The notes under the pieces were generated by a model. It was not told the origin of the DNA, searched no databases, and saw nothing but the letters and a program-made list of their open reading frames with translations. A program made the translations under genes and the position numbers. Positions 1 through 9,499 of a DNA stretch of 64,000 bases are shown here, one piece after another. The stretch's first letter is position 1. Each line of letters begins with the position of its first letter. Source of the stretch: an uncultured Kangiella sp. (lineage in GTDB: Bacteria > Pseudomonadota > Gammaproteobacteria > Enterobacterales > Kangiellaceae); the NCBI GenBank assembly GCA_947503435.1, contig CANNDL010000003.1, positions 62,001-126,000 of the forward strand, in the 5' to 3' direction.

Positions 1-3000
1 CAGTCCACACTAACTGTCCTAAACCATTATACTTACGACTCATATTTAAGGTCGTTTCGCCAATAGCCGTAATATCCGTCTCAAAACCATCGTAGCTATA
101 ACGAGTTTCCATTAAACTATTATCAGCCTGTGGTGATTGCTTTATTAGTAATCGACCTAAAGAATCATAACCATCATAAACATTGTATTTCATGAAATAA
201 GTTCTTTGCCAACCTAAACCATCGCCACCGTTATATGTACCCTGAGATATTTTCTGTCCTTTGCTGTTAAACAAAGTACGATTATAGTACCAGTGATCAC
301 TATTAAAATTACGGGTTATTCCGTAACCATTTCTGTTTAAATTGTCAAAATAACTATAGGTATTTGGTTTGCCAACAGCTCGGTTTAACACTCTATATTT
401 AGATTTAAAATTACCATACTGTGGGCACCAAGCACTACCGGCATTAACTCCACTGCACCACCAATAAGCCACTCTTTGAGTCGGTTCACCAGGAAGTTTA
501 GTTGACCGTACTCGGGCAAAAGCATCGTAAGTCATAGTGGTCACTTGATTATTCGGGTCTGTGACTTTAGTGGCCTTGCCATGAATAGGATCGACTTCAG
601 TTGTCGTTACATGGCCCTTAGAGTTAGTGACAGTTTTAACAAAATAACCATCCGTAGCAGTATTCACGCCATCTTTAGAGTAAGTCGTGGTTACTGAGCG
701 GTTAGACATATCCGAACCAGTAAAATGGTCACCTGTAGTAGTAACCGAAGTTGGCAAGCCATAACTGTTATATGCAGTGTTCACAACTGAATATAAATTA
801 CTCGCAGTTCCCTGACCTTGAGTCGCTACAGTAGTGACTTTTGTCGGTTTACAATAACTTGCACTAACCGTATCAATAGTCGTTTTTACCGACTTAGTTA
901 TATCTGCTCCACTTTCTACAGATGCATAATCACTAGGACGGTTACTGATATTCTTTGTCGTGACTTGGCTCCAGGTAGGCTGATTAGGCACAGCAGAACA
1001 TTTAGCGACAAAGCTACTGGTAGTGGTTTGAGACTCACTAGCATTAATCAACGAGGTATCTGATTCGCTGTAAATACTCTTTTGATTAGTGACATTCCCC
1101 CAAGTATCTATCGAAATAATATCGTTGGTTTTCTTAAATAAAAATGCGCCGGTATTTAAATCATAATTTCTACTAATTACTGGATCGGCATATGGAAGAT
1201 AGGCACTTTGGTTAGTAAGAGTTTTCCACGTTGTGTCAACTTTAGAAATTCTCTGGTAAGAGCCACTCGAATTTTTAGCATATGACTCGGATAATGATAC
1301 CTTTCCCGAAAATGGAAAATCTTGTCTAAAGGTGTTAGTCGTTTTAGTACCAAGCGTTACATGCTCTTCTGTTATGGTTTTAAAACCCTGAAACCCTCTG
1401 CCTTCCAAGTTAAATCTTGCATCCGTATATGAAAATTTTGTTTCATTTAATCCACCGATACCATTACTAGATTTATAAGAATTAACCATCTGTATGGCAG
1501 TATTAAAATTCACATAAGGCTTGAAGTAACCTTTGCTAAATAAATAGCGGTTAGAGGAGTGTAAATTTGTTAACGAATCATAACTGAACTCATCGATAAG
1601 AGACATATCACCGCCTCGATTCACTTTAACTATCTTGTCAGCCTTGGCATTAGGATTCTTATACCAATATAAACCTAGGCTATGGCTACTGGTCATTGTC
1701 GATAATCCTTTGTTAGCAATAATATCGACTGCGCCGTCACCATTATGATCCACAAGGTGAAGTAGTTTGCGAGACGCAACAACTCCTAACTCAGGAGAAC
1801 CAATTTCTTTAAAGGATAAGGTTCCGTTGGTATTAATTTCAGTTTGCAAAATTTTCCAATGATATAAGGCGCTGTAGTCATTACACTTTTGCCAGAGATC
1901 CCAATCCTCTCCATTACCCACAATATCAAAATAGCTTGGTATAGAGCCACAATCACTAGCATAAGCTACTCCATAAGGGATCAAATAATCGGGCACTCCA
2001 TCATGATTGTAGTCAAATATTTTATCTCCTAATTGGTATCCTACTTGATTAGAAGCAATATTTTGTAGCTCTTGGAACTGCCCTCCCGTATTAACCCAGA
2101 ACTTTTTATTGTTGAGATTCCATTCATTCGAAATGATATCTACTAGGCCATCACCATTGAAATCCGTTAACTGATGATTTGATGCTAATGGATGGGTATA
2201 AGCAGCCGAACTAAAAGTATAAGTACCAACTCTTTCATCAACAAATTGATATTGACTGTTAACTTTTTTAATCCGAATAACGTAACCAGAAAGGTTGCTG
2301 TTATAAGATGTGCTATAACTTTTACGCCCTATTAATTCAGCCCTTCCATCCCCTTCTAAATCTGCCGCCACTAAGGGACTAGTAATAACGCCCTGCCAGT
2401 TGGAGGCTAATAAGCTATCCTTAAATACGAAAGATGGAGTATTGTCACTTCCACCTGTGTTGCTATAAAGCTCTAAAGTTAAATTTGTACCAGAGCGACT
2501 GGCGGTTATTAAATCTGTATCACCATCACCATCGAAATCTAATGTTAAAGTCTGGCAAATTGTATTTGATGTCTGAGGATTGCTCTGTGGTTTAAAGCCA
2601 CAATCCACTAATATATTTGTGGACTTTTTAACAAAAGAACTACCATTCCAGCTTACAAAAGTTAGCCGGTTCAACCCTTGCGAATCAAGCTCTGAACCTA
2701 GGAAGTCCATTTGGCCATCAAGATCATAATCTAGGATAATATTTTCTACAGAGTTCTTCCTTGGCGATAAGGTATTAACCAAATTACTGATATCATATCG
2801 TTGGTTTTTCGAGGAAAGCCATACTGACATCCCTCCTGAGATCTTGGCAAAGGCGTAATCCATTTTTGCATCATTATCAAAATCTCCGCTGAGTAAATTT
2901 TCATATGACTCATTTTCTTGAGTTAAATTCATAAATTTTGACTCTGCAAAAACACCTGCTTTCCAATATTCCATATCAAACACTGAGCGAGGTAAACACT

Positions 3001-4657
3001 CTTGAACGCCATCTGTTCGCCAAGCACACAGCTCAACGCTGTCTAGTAAGGACTTTCTCTTTTCAGTTTGCGGGGTGTTGGTGGCGCTGGAAACTGCTGA
3101 TTCACCAGTCCACTCTTGGGTCGTTAAGGCTAGCTTGTTATTAACCGCATCGTTATCATTGCGATAAATTAGTCTAAATTTTGCGACTTGTTTAGAGCCG
3201 ACTTTTGTAGTGACACTCTCCAAACGCTTCGTACTTTTAGCGTAGGTATTTGCAAGATAATCGAATCGAATGTCAGGGCGTGTCTCGTAGGCTACATTAA
3301 CTGTTCTATCGCCCGTTGCACCGTTGTAACCCGTATAGTAGATAGTAGTAAGGTATTTCTGACCTGCATCACCTAAATCACTATAGGAATAAATAATATT
3401 GTTTTTAGACGGCTTGTCTTCTGACTTCTTTAGTAACCAGCTGCTAACTTTTGAAGTGCCTTGTCGAACAACTCGGCTATCGCTGGTGTTGCCATAAAAG
3501 CTTCTGCCACCAGACTTGGTTTCAACCGTGAAATAAGCGGCACTTGAATCTATAGCATTATATAGACGAACTCGCGTAGTTGGATCGGTTTCAGGATGAT
3601 AATAAGATCCAGAAACGCCGTACGTCCCAGAATATCGTTTTAAGCGTTGTCCATCTAAGCAAAGCTTATCGCTTGAGTTTAACTGAACATTTCTCCAAAC
3701 ATCATTATCAATATCATAGATTCCCGAACAACGATGAATACTAGAACCAGCACTTAAGCTCCAACCTTGACCGGCGATTCCGTTACCCGAACGAGAAGAA
3801 TAGCTTAGACTCAAGCTAGGTTGCATTCCTGCACGACCAGGTGGTGTTGCAATTGGAATTGAATAGTTAGCTGCACCGCCAGATACACCTGCTGAACCTT
3901 CGATTGAGCCTACACCTAGATTGCCATTTAATACTGGCGTATCGCCACTCCAAGTAGCGTCAGGAACAGAACCACCTGTGTTTTGCCAATCTGTATTGCC
4001 TTGAGGAATGCTAACTACGACATTAGAAGATGTTCTAGCGCTTCCACAACCAGCCGAGTTACAACCGCGGGCTTGATAAGCATAGGTACCATTTGCCTTA
4101 CCAGAAATTGATTTGCTACGAGAAGTGCCATTGCTTATCCAAGAACCCCACGAACTACCTGTTTTTTCTCGATATTGGTAGCTCGTCGGTGAGTTTGAAG
4201 ATGTACCCCATGAAACTGTATAAGTACCATCGATGCTAGTTGTGCCATCGCTGATGCTGATAGACGAGGGGGTCCCCGGAATTTGAACCAAAGCAACTGT
4301 TGTTGTCCCACTATCATAATAAGGACCACACTTTGGAGTTGTGAAATTATTACAGGACTTAACTCGATATCGATAGGTACCAGAATTTGAAACGGAGATA
4401 CTTAAACTGGTTGAAGAAGAGTTTTTCCAGACTCCGTCCCAAGTACCATTATATTGCTGCTGCCATTCGTAGTAATTAGCATTGGATACACTATTCCATG
4501 ATACAGTATATTGTCCCGAACTACTGCTGCTAGGGCTCGTAATAGAGGTTGGGGGCCCTGGCGGGGGGTTAAAGCCACCTCCGCCGCCAGGTAAAGAAAA
4601 AGTTAATCCCGTATAGAATAAAGCGGTTAAAGCTAATAAAGTCTGTCGTAATCTCAT
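1..4657 (-). CDS. Secreted SpvB/RHS-family giant protein, 3' end missing (runs off window)
   Basis: I translated this frame from the ATG at 4657 and found it open for about 1552 codons to the left edge, so the C-terminus is outside the window. Order of parts: signal peptide (about 1-22), a glycine/proline linker (LPGGGGGFNPPPGPP), two to three fibronectin-III-like repeats (about 35-225), an SpvB-type domain (about 250-420, with NYSIPIATPPGR and LSYSSRSGNG), FG-GAP/VCBS-like segments rich in DFDGDGD or DFNGDG motifs (about 600-1050), then RHS/YD-type sequence. In the family these build a hollow shell around a C-terminal toxin released in target cells. The variable toxin tip is not visible here. 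It is a shorter-headed paralogue of the giant gene at 19745-30478. A divergent sensor-regulator gene lies 5' of it. Family assignment is firm; the toxin role is inferred. Confidence 0.85.
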   Translation of the reverse strand, partial: MRLRQTLLALTALFYTGLTFSLPGGGGGFNPPPGPPTSITSPSSSSSGQYTVSWNSVSNANYYEWQQQYNGTWDGVWKNSSSTSLSISVSNSGTYRYRVKSCNNFTTPKCGPYYDSGTTTVALVQIPGTPSSISISDGTTSIDGTYTVSWGTSSNSPTSYQYREKTGSSWGSWISNGTSRSKSISGKANGTYAYQARGCNSAGCGSARTSSNVVVSIPQGNTDWQNTGGSVPDATWSGDTPVLNGNLGVGSIEGSAGVSGGAANYSIPIATPPGRAGMQPSLSLSYSSRSGNGIAGQGWSLSAGSSIHRCSGIYDIDNDVWRNVQLNSSDKLCLDGQRLKRYSGTYGVSGSYYHPETDPTTRVRLYNAIDSSAAYFTVETKSGGRSFYGNTSDSRVVRQGTSKVSSWLLKKSEDKPSKNNIIYSYSDLGDAGQKYLTTIYYTGYNGATGDRTVNVAYETRPDIRFDYLANTYAKSTKRLESVTTKVGSKQVAKFRLIYRNDNDAVNNKLALTTQEWTGESAVSSATNTPQTEKRKSLLDSVELCAWRTDGVQECLPRSVFDMEYWKAGVFAESKFMNLTQENESYENLLSGDFDNDAKMDYAFAKISGGMSVWLSSKNQRYDISNLVNTLSPRKNSVENIILDYDLDGQMDFLGSELDSQGLNRLTFVSWNGSSFVKKSTNILVDCGFKPQSNPQTSNTICQTLTLDFDGDGDTDLITASRSGTNLTLELYSNTGGSDNTPSFVFKDSLLASNWQGVITSPLVAADLEGDGRAELIGRKSYSTSYNSNLSGYVIRIKKVNSQYQFVDERVGTYTFSSAAYTHPLASNHQLTDFNGDGLVDIISNEWNLNNKKFWVNTGGQFQELQNIASNQVGYQLGDKIFDYNHDGVPDYLIPYGVAYASDCGSIPSYFDIVGNGEDWDLWQKCNDYSALYHWKILQTEINTNGTLSFKEIGSPELGVVASRKLLHLVDHNGDGAVDIIANKGLSTMTSSHSLGLYWYKNPNAKADKIVKVNRGGDMSLIDEFSYDSLTNLHSSNRYLFSKGYFKPYVNFNTAIQMVNSYKSSNGIGGLNETKFSYTDARFNLEGRGFQGFKTITEEHVTLGTKTTNTFRQDFPFSGKVSLSESYAKNSSGSYQRISKVDTTWKTLTNQSAYLPYADPVISRNYDLNTGAFLFKKTNDIISIDTWGNVTNQKSIYSESDTSLINASESQTTTSSFVAKCSAVPNQPTWSQVTTKNISNRPSDYASVESGADITKSVKTTIDTVSASYCKPTKVTTVATQGQGTASNLYSVVNTAYNSYGLPTSVTTTGDHFTGSDMSNRSVTTTYSKDGVNTATDGYFVKTVTNSKGHVTTTEVDPIHGKATKVTDPNNQVTTMTYDAFARVRSTKLPGEPTQRVAYWWCSGVNAGSAWCPQYGNFKSKYRVLNRAVGKPNTYSYFDNLNRNGYGITRNFNSDHWYYNRTLFNSKGQKISQGTYNGGDGLGWQRTYFMKYNVYDGYDSLGRLLIKQSPQADNSLMETRYSYDGFETDITAIGETTLNMSRKYNGLGQLVWT

Positions 4658-4889
4658 AATTTCACTTATATCGAGTTAAGGTATTGATATTCGGCGGAAT
4701 TATATTGCTACTATGTAGTTATGCGTTATCTGAGAAAAGACAATCTATTTGCTAGATTAGCCGAGAACTGTTGTCGCTTGGACAAATGTTGTTGTGTGAA
4801 AGACATGTCAATTGACAAGTCGCAATTGCATTACTAGAATCGCTGTTGCTTTATTAACCAACAATTACATAGCTTCCAGAGAATATTAT

Positions 4890-5225
4890 ATGAAAACTCT
4901 TAGCACTTTATTTATTGGGGTAGCGCTATTGTTTACTCCTGTCTCAAATGTATCAGCGAATAATTTCAATGGCGATGGATATGTTCAATATCAATGCCTA
5001 CATAACGGTGTTGTTTTCGGTGTGGTACTAGACAATCAATCTTGTGACGGAACATTCCTTAAAAAGTGGCAAATTCAACAGCATCACAACACTGGGCTAC
5101 AAGCCGGTGACTACCATAGAGAATTGCAGCTATTTGACCTAGGCGGCGATATAGGATTAACTCATTTAGACGAAGATGATGATCCGGAAAGCTGTATTAT
5201 TCAAAAAAAGATAATGATCTTTTAA
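4890..5225 (+). CDS. Small secreted protein of unknown function
   Basis: A protein of 111 residues. I prefer the ATG at 4890 because it begins a clean signal peptide (MKTLSTLFIGVALLFTPVSNVSA). The longer frame from a TTG at 4812 would bury that signal behind 26 unlikely residues. The mature part is about 88 residues, with cysteines in YQCL, QSCDG and ESCII and an acidic DEDDDPE patch near the end; I do not recognise the family. The stop is only 13 bases before the sensor-regulator gene at 5239, so the two are probably co-transcribed. A periplasmic accessory or ligand-binding partner of that sensor is conceivable but is pure inference. Confidence 0.6.
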   Translation: MKTLSTLFIGVALLFTPVSNVSANNFNGDGYVQYQCLHNGVVFGVVLDNQSCDGTFLKKWQIQQHHNTGLQAGDYHRELQLFDLGGDIGLTHLDEDDDPESCIIQKKIMIF

Positions 5226-5238
5226 TCTTTGATTAATC

Positions 5239-8200
5239 TTGAAAGCTAGAGTCCTAATTTTTGGCGTTATTGCACTTCTGTGTAGTAACGCCGGAAAAAC
5301 TATTTCCCCTCAATTTTTTAAAATAAAGAACAACAGCCAAGCCATTATTCACGATATTGAGACTGGCCCTAAAGGCTTTACTTGGCTTGCAACAAGCCAA
5401 GGTCTTGCAAGGTATGATGGGTATGAATACCTTTTTATTGATCAGCATACGGCATCTTCTGCAAAAAACTTTGTTGACATTCGAATTAATAAAGATGAAA
5501 TCTGGCTTCTTTCTAAGCAAAATCAAATATATAAATATGAAGAAGGAAGACTATTTGAATTTAATTTAGACTTAACCCTTAACCAGGTTAATGATTTTGC
5601 TAGTTATAAAGAAGGATTATTAATAGCACAGAATCAAAATGTAACACTAATTTCTAAAGATAAAAAACTTTCAAAACATTCCTCTGAGTTAATTTCAGAT
5701 TTAACCCCTATAAGCTCCGTATCACTTTCCAACTCAAGTCATTTATATCTTAGTGCAGGGAAAAATATATTTTCATTTGATCTTGATACCAAAAGGTTCT
5801 CATTAATTTTTTCGGGGAACGACTTACTAGATTCTAATATCCGGAAAATCAAACTTAGCCCTACTGACGAATTATGGATTGCTACTTCACAAAAATTGTT
5901 CCACCTAAAATTAAATAGTGTAGACTCGATAGAAGAAATTCTTGGTTTGCCACAATCACCCGTCATAGATATTGAATTTATTAATGATGAAATTTGGCTC
6001 TCAATTTTCAATTATGGATTAATTAAATTACAGAAGCACTCAAAAGTTAGTAATTTCAAGCACAATAGGGCAAATTCAAAATCGATTTCTGAAAATACTA
6101 TAACATCTTTGCATTCAGACAATACAAATTTAATGCTCGGCACATTTAGCCAAGGCTTAAACACCCTGAACATTGGCAGTCTAAACTTTAATAAAATTGA
6201 TAACTTTTCCGAAGGATTTAAATGCTTTAGTAGTAACTACATATCTACTATATACGAAGTTGATAGCTCAAGATTATTGGTAGGTACTGACAATGGTTTA
6301 TATTTGACTAATTCAGACACATCATCTTGCAATAAAATATATTATTCTGACGATGACACAGCGACAGTAAAAAATGTAACTCCCAAGTCAAAAAATGAAT
6401 ATTGGATTGGCACAACGAAAGGACTGAGAGTATTTAACATTACGTCAGGCGAGTATGCTAGCATAAAAAATGCAAATTTAGATTACGTCAGCAACGTTAT
6501 CAAACTTACTAACAAAGTTTTTATACTAACTAAAAACTCCATTTACGAATATGATCACGTAAACAAAAACTTCGAACAAAGGTTATTCCTTGCTGATAAT
6601 ACTTTGAGTTCAGCTACAGCATTTAACAAATCTATCCTGCTGGGGACTCATAAAGGTCTTTTAATTTTCCATGAAGATAATTCTATATCATCATTTGATG
6701 ATCACTCTAATTTAGCTCTGCGCTCACGTATTAATGCCATCTCTCTTGATATAAATAACAACATCTTAATTGCTGGAAGAGCAAGCACTATATACATTTT
6801 TAATATAGAAGGTAATTTAATTAAAAGAATAGACTTGGACATCAATCTTCCAAGAGCTATTGTTTTTGATACTTTAATTGATAAACATCAAAACATTTGG
6901 GCAAGTACAAATGACGGGCTTTTTCGAGTTTCCAAAGATGCTTCTCACATAAAGAAATATCATTTTTCCGATGGCCTGCAAGGGAACTCTTTTATTAATG
7001 GCTCTAGTTTTCAAACCCCTGACGGCAAGTTATATTTCGGTGGCCGCAACGGCTTCAATGCGTTTTATCCAGAAGATATTAAGGACAACTTAGTTACACC
7101 TAAGGTGGCTTTGACTAAGCTGACTCGGTTTAACGAAGAAGTGATTCCGGGTGAGGATTACGAAGGCTTTTCCATTGAGAAGCAGATTGAGTATTTGGAT
7201 AAGCTTGAGATTGGCCATCGTGATTATGTCATCGGCTTTGAGTTCGCTGGATTGCACTTTGCCGATCCGATGCGCAATCAATACCAGTACAAGCTCGAAG
7301 GCTTCCATGACGACTGGGTCTCTACCGATGCCAAGAATCGCACAGCCACCTTTACCAACTTATCTCCGGGCGATTATGTCTTTCGCGTCAAAGCTGCCAA
7401 CAAAGATGGTATTTGGTCACTCGAGGAAGACAATGTCGCTTTAAAGATTAGCGTCCACCCTGCCCCTTGGCTGTCTTGGTGGGCCTTTACCATTTATGGC
7501 TTAGTGATTATCGGCTCTATTCTATGGTTTATTCGTTATCGAACTCAGTCGGCCATTACCCGTGCAACTGAGCTTGAGCAAGAAGTATCCCTGCGTACCA
7601 AAGAGATTGAAACCCAAAAAAATGTCATTGAGTCATTACTCGAGCGTAAAAATGAACTCTTTGCTAACATCTCTCATGAGTTTAGAACACCTCTTACTTT
7701 GATTTTAGGGCCACTAGAGAAAGAACTTAAAGCCTTAGACTCGCCGAAAAACCTTAAGCATCTACAGATGATTCAACGCAACGCCACCCGTCTATTGGGC
7801 ATGGTCGAGCAAATCCTAAAGCTCACCGAGCTGAAAAAAGAAGATACCGTCAATAAGGTGCCGCATGCGGTCAATCCGGCCCTAGAAGCCATTGTTGATT
7901 CCTTCGGCTCTTTTGCCGAGTCCAAACAGATTGAGTTGTCCTTAAACCTCAACAAAGACGCCAACGTGATGGCTGCGAACGATGCCTTAGAAGTCATGGT
8001 GGGCAATCTAGTCTCCAACGCCATTAAGTACACGCCTGAAGGCGGCCAGGTATCCCTAATGTCCAACCTATCGGGCGGCAACATTCAGATTAGCGTCACC
8101 GATACCGGCGTCGGCATGACGCCTGAGCAGCAAAAGGATGTGTTTGAACGATTCGTTCGTTTGGATAAAACCAGCGACATCGCTGGAACCGGCATTGGCT

Positions 8201-9186
8201 TGTCCATTGTCAAAGAACTCGTCCGCGCTCATGACGGGCAAGTACAAGTGGACTCCATCGAAGGCCAAGGCTCCACCTTTACCATCAGCCTACCCATTAC
8301 GAAGCAAGCCGCTCTTTCGGAGACTCACTCGATTAAATCGATTGAGCACTTAACGCAAGGCGAAACTAAAACTTCTGAAACCACTCAAGCCGCCGAAGCC
8401 AGCTTGTCAGATAACCAGCAAGAGCTGGTCCTTATCATTGATGATAATCCCGACATGCGTGATTACATCCAAGAAGTCTTAGCGCCCAATTACCATTGCA
8501 TCACAGCTGATCGAGGTGAAGCCGGTATTGAGCTGGCTAAAACCCAAGTCCCTGACCTCATCATCTGCGACATCATGATGCCGGGGATTAATGGCTATGA
8601 AGTGGCGAAGCGCCTTCGAGGTGACATCATCACTTCACACATTCCTCTAGTTCTCTTAACCGCCAAGGGCGACAAAGAATCCCGCATCCAAGGTTGGAAC
8701 GAAAACATCGATGATTACATGACAAAACCCTTCGATGTGCAAGAGCTGAAAGCGAGAGTGAGCAACATCATTTCAGTCAGGAATCTTATTAGAAGTAAGG
8801 CTAAAACCAGCGATAAAAGTTCTGAGTCAAATAGCCGCGAAAAAAACATCTCGAAGAGTTATACCAAAGTAGACCAAAAGTGGCTTAATAAGTTAAGTTC
8901 CGTACTCGAAAACAATTACTCCAGTCATGAATTTGGCAGAGTAGAGCTTGCAAGATTAATGGCATTGAGTGAAAGGCAATTTCAAAGAAAACTTAAAGCT
9001 CTGATCAATAAAACTCCTACTGAATTCATTAAAGAGTTCCGTATAGAAAAAAGTGCAAAGTTCATACTCGAAGGCCACCCTGTTAACTTAGCTGCAGACA
9101 GAGCTGGATTCCTTAATTTATCCCATTTCTCACAATGTTTTAAAGCTTATTTTGGCACAACACCTAGCAAATATAACCAACTGTAA
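5239..9186 (+). CDS. Hybrid two-component system protein (propeller sensor, kinase, receiver, AraC output)
   Basis: A 1315-residue one-protein signalling system. Order: signal or anchor (about 1-20); periplasmic Reg_prop beta-propeller repeats (about 35-620, with repeats such as GPKGFTWLATSQGLARYDG); Y_Y_Y domain (about 650-740, YQYKLEGFHDDW); membrane helix (about 746-768); HisKA with the phospho-His motif SHEFRTPLT near 812; HATPase with NLVSNAIKYTPEGG, DTGVGM and GTGIGLSIV; receiver with IIDDNPDMRD and the phospho-Asp in CDIMMPG (about 1063-1170); AraC-type helix-turn-helix (about 1215-1315). It starts at a TTG: an in-frame TGA sits 9 bases upstream and the next in-frame Met is about 300 residues in. 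Such proteins usually sense carbohydrates and control neighbouring genes, here possibly the divergent SpvB/RHS gene. Base composition is mosaic: the central kinase/receiver part is clearly more GC-rich than both ends. Confidence 0.9.
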   Translation: MKARVLIFGVIALLCSNAGKTISPQFFKIKNNSQAIIHDIETGPKGFTWLATSQGLARYDGYEYLFIDQHTASSAKNFVDIRINKDEIWLLSKQNQIYKYEEGRLFEFNLDLTLNQVNDFASYKEGLLIAQNQNVTLISKDKKLSKHSSELISDLTPISSVSLSNSSHLYLSAGKNIFSFDLDTKRFSLIFSGNDLLDSNIRKIKLSPTDELWIATSQKLFHLKLNSVDSIEEILGLPQSPVIDIEFINDEIWLSIFNYGLIKLQKHSKVSNFKHNRANSKSISENTITSLHSDNTNLMLGTFSQGLNTLNIGSLNFNKIDNFSEGFKCFSSNYISTIYEVDSSRLLVGTDNGLYLTNSDTSSCNKIYYSDDDTATVKNVTPKSKNEYWIGTTKGLRVFNITSGEYASIKNANLDYVSNVIKLTNKVFILTKNSIYEYDHVNKNFEQRLFLADNTLSSATAFNKSILLGTHKGLLIFHEDNSISSFDDHSNLALRSRINAISLDINNNILIAGRASTIYIFNIEGNLIKRIDLDINLPRAIVFDTLIDKHQNIWASTNDGLFRVSKDASHIKKYHFSDGLQGNSFINGSSFQTPDGKLYFGGRNGFNAFYPEDIKDNLVTPKVALTKLTRFNEEVIPGEDYEGFSIEKQIEYLDKLEIGHRDYVIGFEFAGLHFADPMRNQYQYKLEGFHDDWVSTDAKNRTATFTNLSPGDYVFRVKAANKDGIWSLEEDNVALKISVHPAPWLSWWAFTIYGLVIIGSILWFIRYRTQSAITRATELEQEVSLRTKEIETQKNVIESLLERKNELFANISHEFRTPLTLILGPLEKELKALDSPKNLKHLQMIQRNATRLLGMVEQILKLTELKKEDTVNKVPHAVNPALEAIVDSFGSFAESKQIELSLNLNKDANVMAANDALEVMVGNLVSNAIKYTPEGGQVSLMSNLSGGNIQISVTDTGVGMTPEQQKDVFERFVRLDKTSDIAGTGIGLSIVKELVRAHDGQVQVDSIEGQGSTFTISLPITKQAALSETHSIKSIEHLTQGETKTSETTQAAEASLSDNQQELVLIIDDNPDMRDYIQEVLAPNYHCITADRGEAGIELAKTQVPDLIICDIMMPGINGYEVAKRLRGDIITSHIPLVLLTAKGDKESRIQGWNENIDDYMTKPFDVQELKARVSNIISVRNLIRSKAKTSDKSSESNSREKNISKSYTKVDQKWLNKLSSVLENNYSSHEFGRVELARLMALSERQFQRKLKALINKTPTEFIKEFRIEKSAKFILEGHPVNLAADRAGFLNLSHFSQCFKAYFGTTPSKYNQL

Positions 9187-9499
9187 CACCTTTCGCATAG
9201 TTAAATCTCAACCTCTACGCTATATAAAATCTCCGGATAATTAGACAGTACAGCACTTATAGAGAACACCGTATGTATGTTCAAAACATGGGTTCATAAT
9301 CCCTAAAGTAGTAGTAAACTAACTGGTAGTACGACCCCTACAATAGCTTATATCTTGGCGTCTCTGCTTTAATTTATCGCTTACCAACAATACCACCTTA
9401 TATTGGAGAACGCTCTATGCAAATATGCATTAAAGATTCAGTATATATTTAGCAGGATTTAAGATATATTCTGCCATACGGGGGATATTATAAATTATC
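9187..9499. other. 313-base noncoding leader ahead of the four-gene cassette
   Basis: No gene was recognised. Close to the right side there is an ATG at 9417 preceded by TTGGAGAA that opens an 11-codon frame (MQICIKDSVYI, stop at 9450-9452). It could be a leader peptide or chance. The promoter of the downstream operon must lie here, but I see no convincing consensus boxes and no clear terminator for the upstream regulator gene. Confidence 0.4.

Noticed and set aside
818-3376. Short plus-strand frames (818-1063, 2938-3144, 3188-3376) and a minus frame at 4135-4329
   Set aside because: They lie inside the long minus-strand SpvB/RHS frame and have no recognisable protein character; shadows of the real gene.
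4812-4889. Extended TTG start for the small secreted protein
   Set aside because: It would add 26 residues before a perfect signal peptide; the internal ATG at 4890 is better.
7090-8353. Several frames of 66-103 codons on both strands within the hybrid sensor gene
   Set aside because: They occur only in the GC-rich core where stops are rare and lack start signals or recognisable content.
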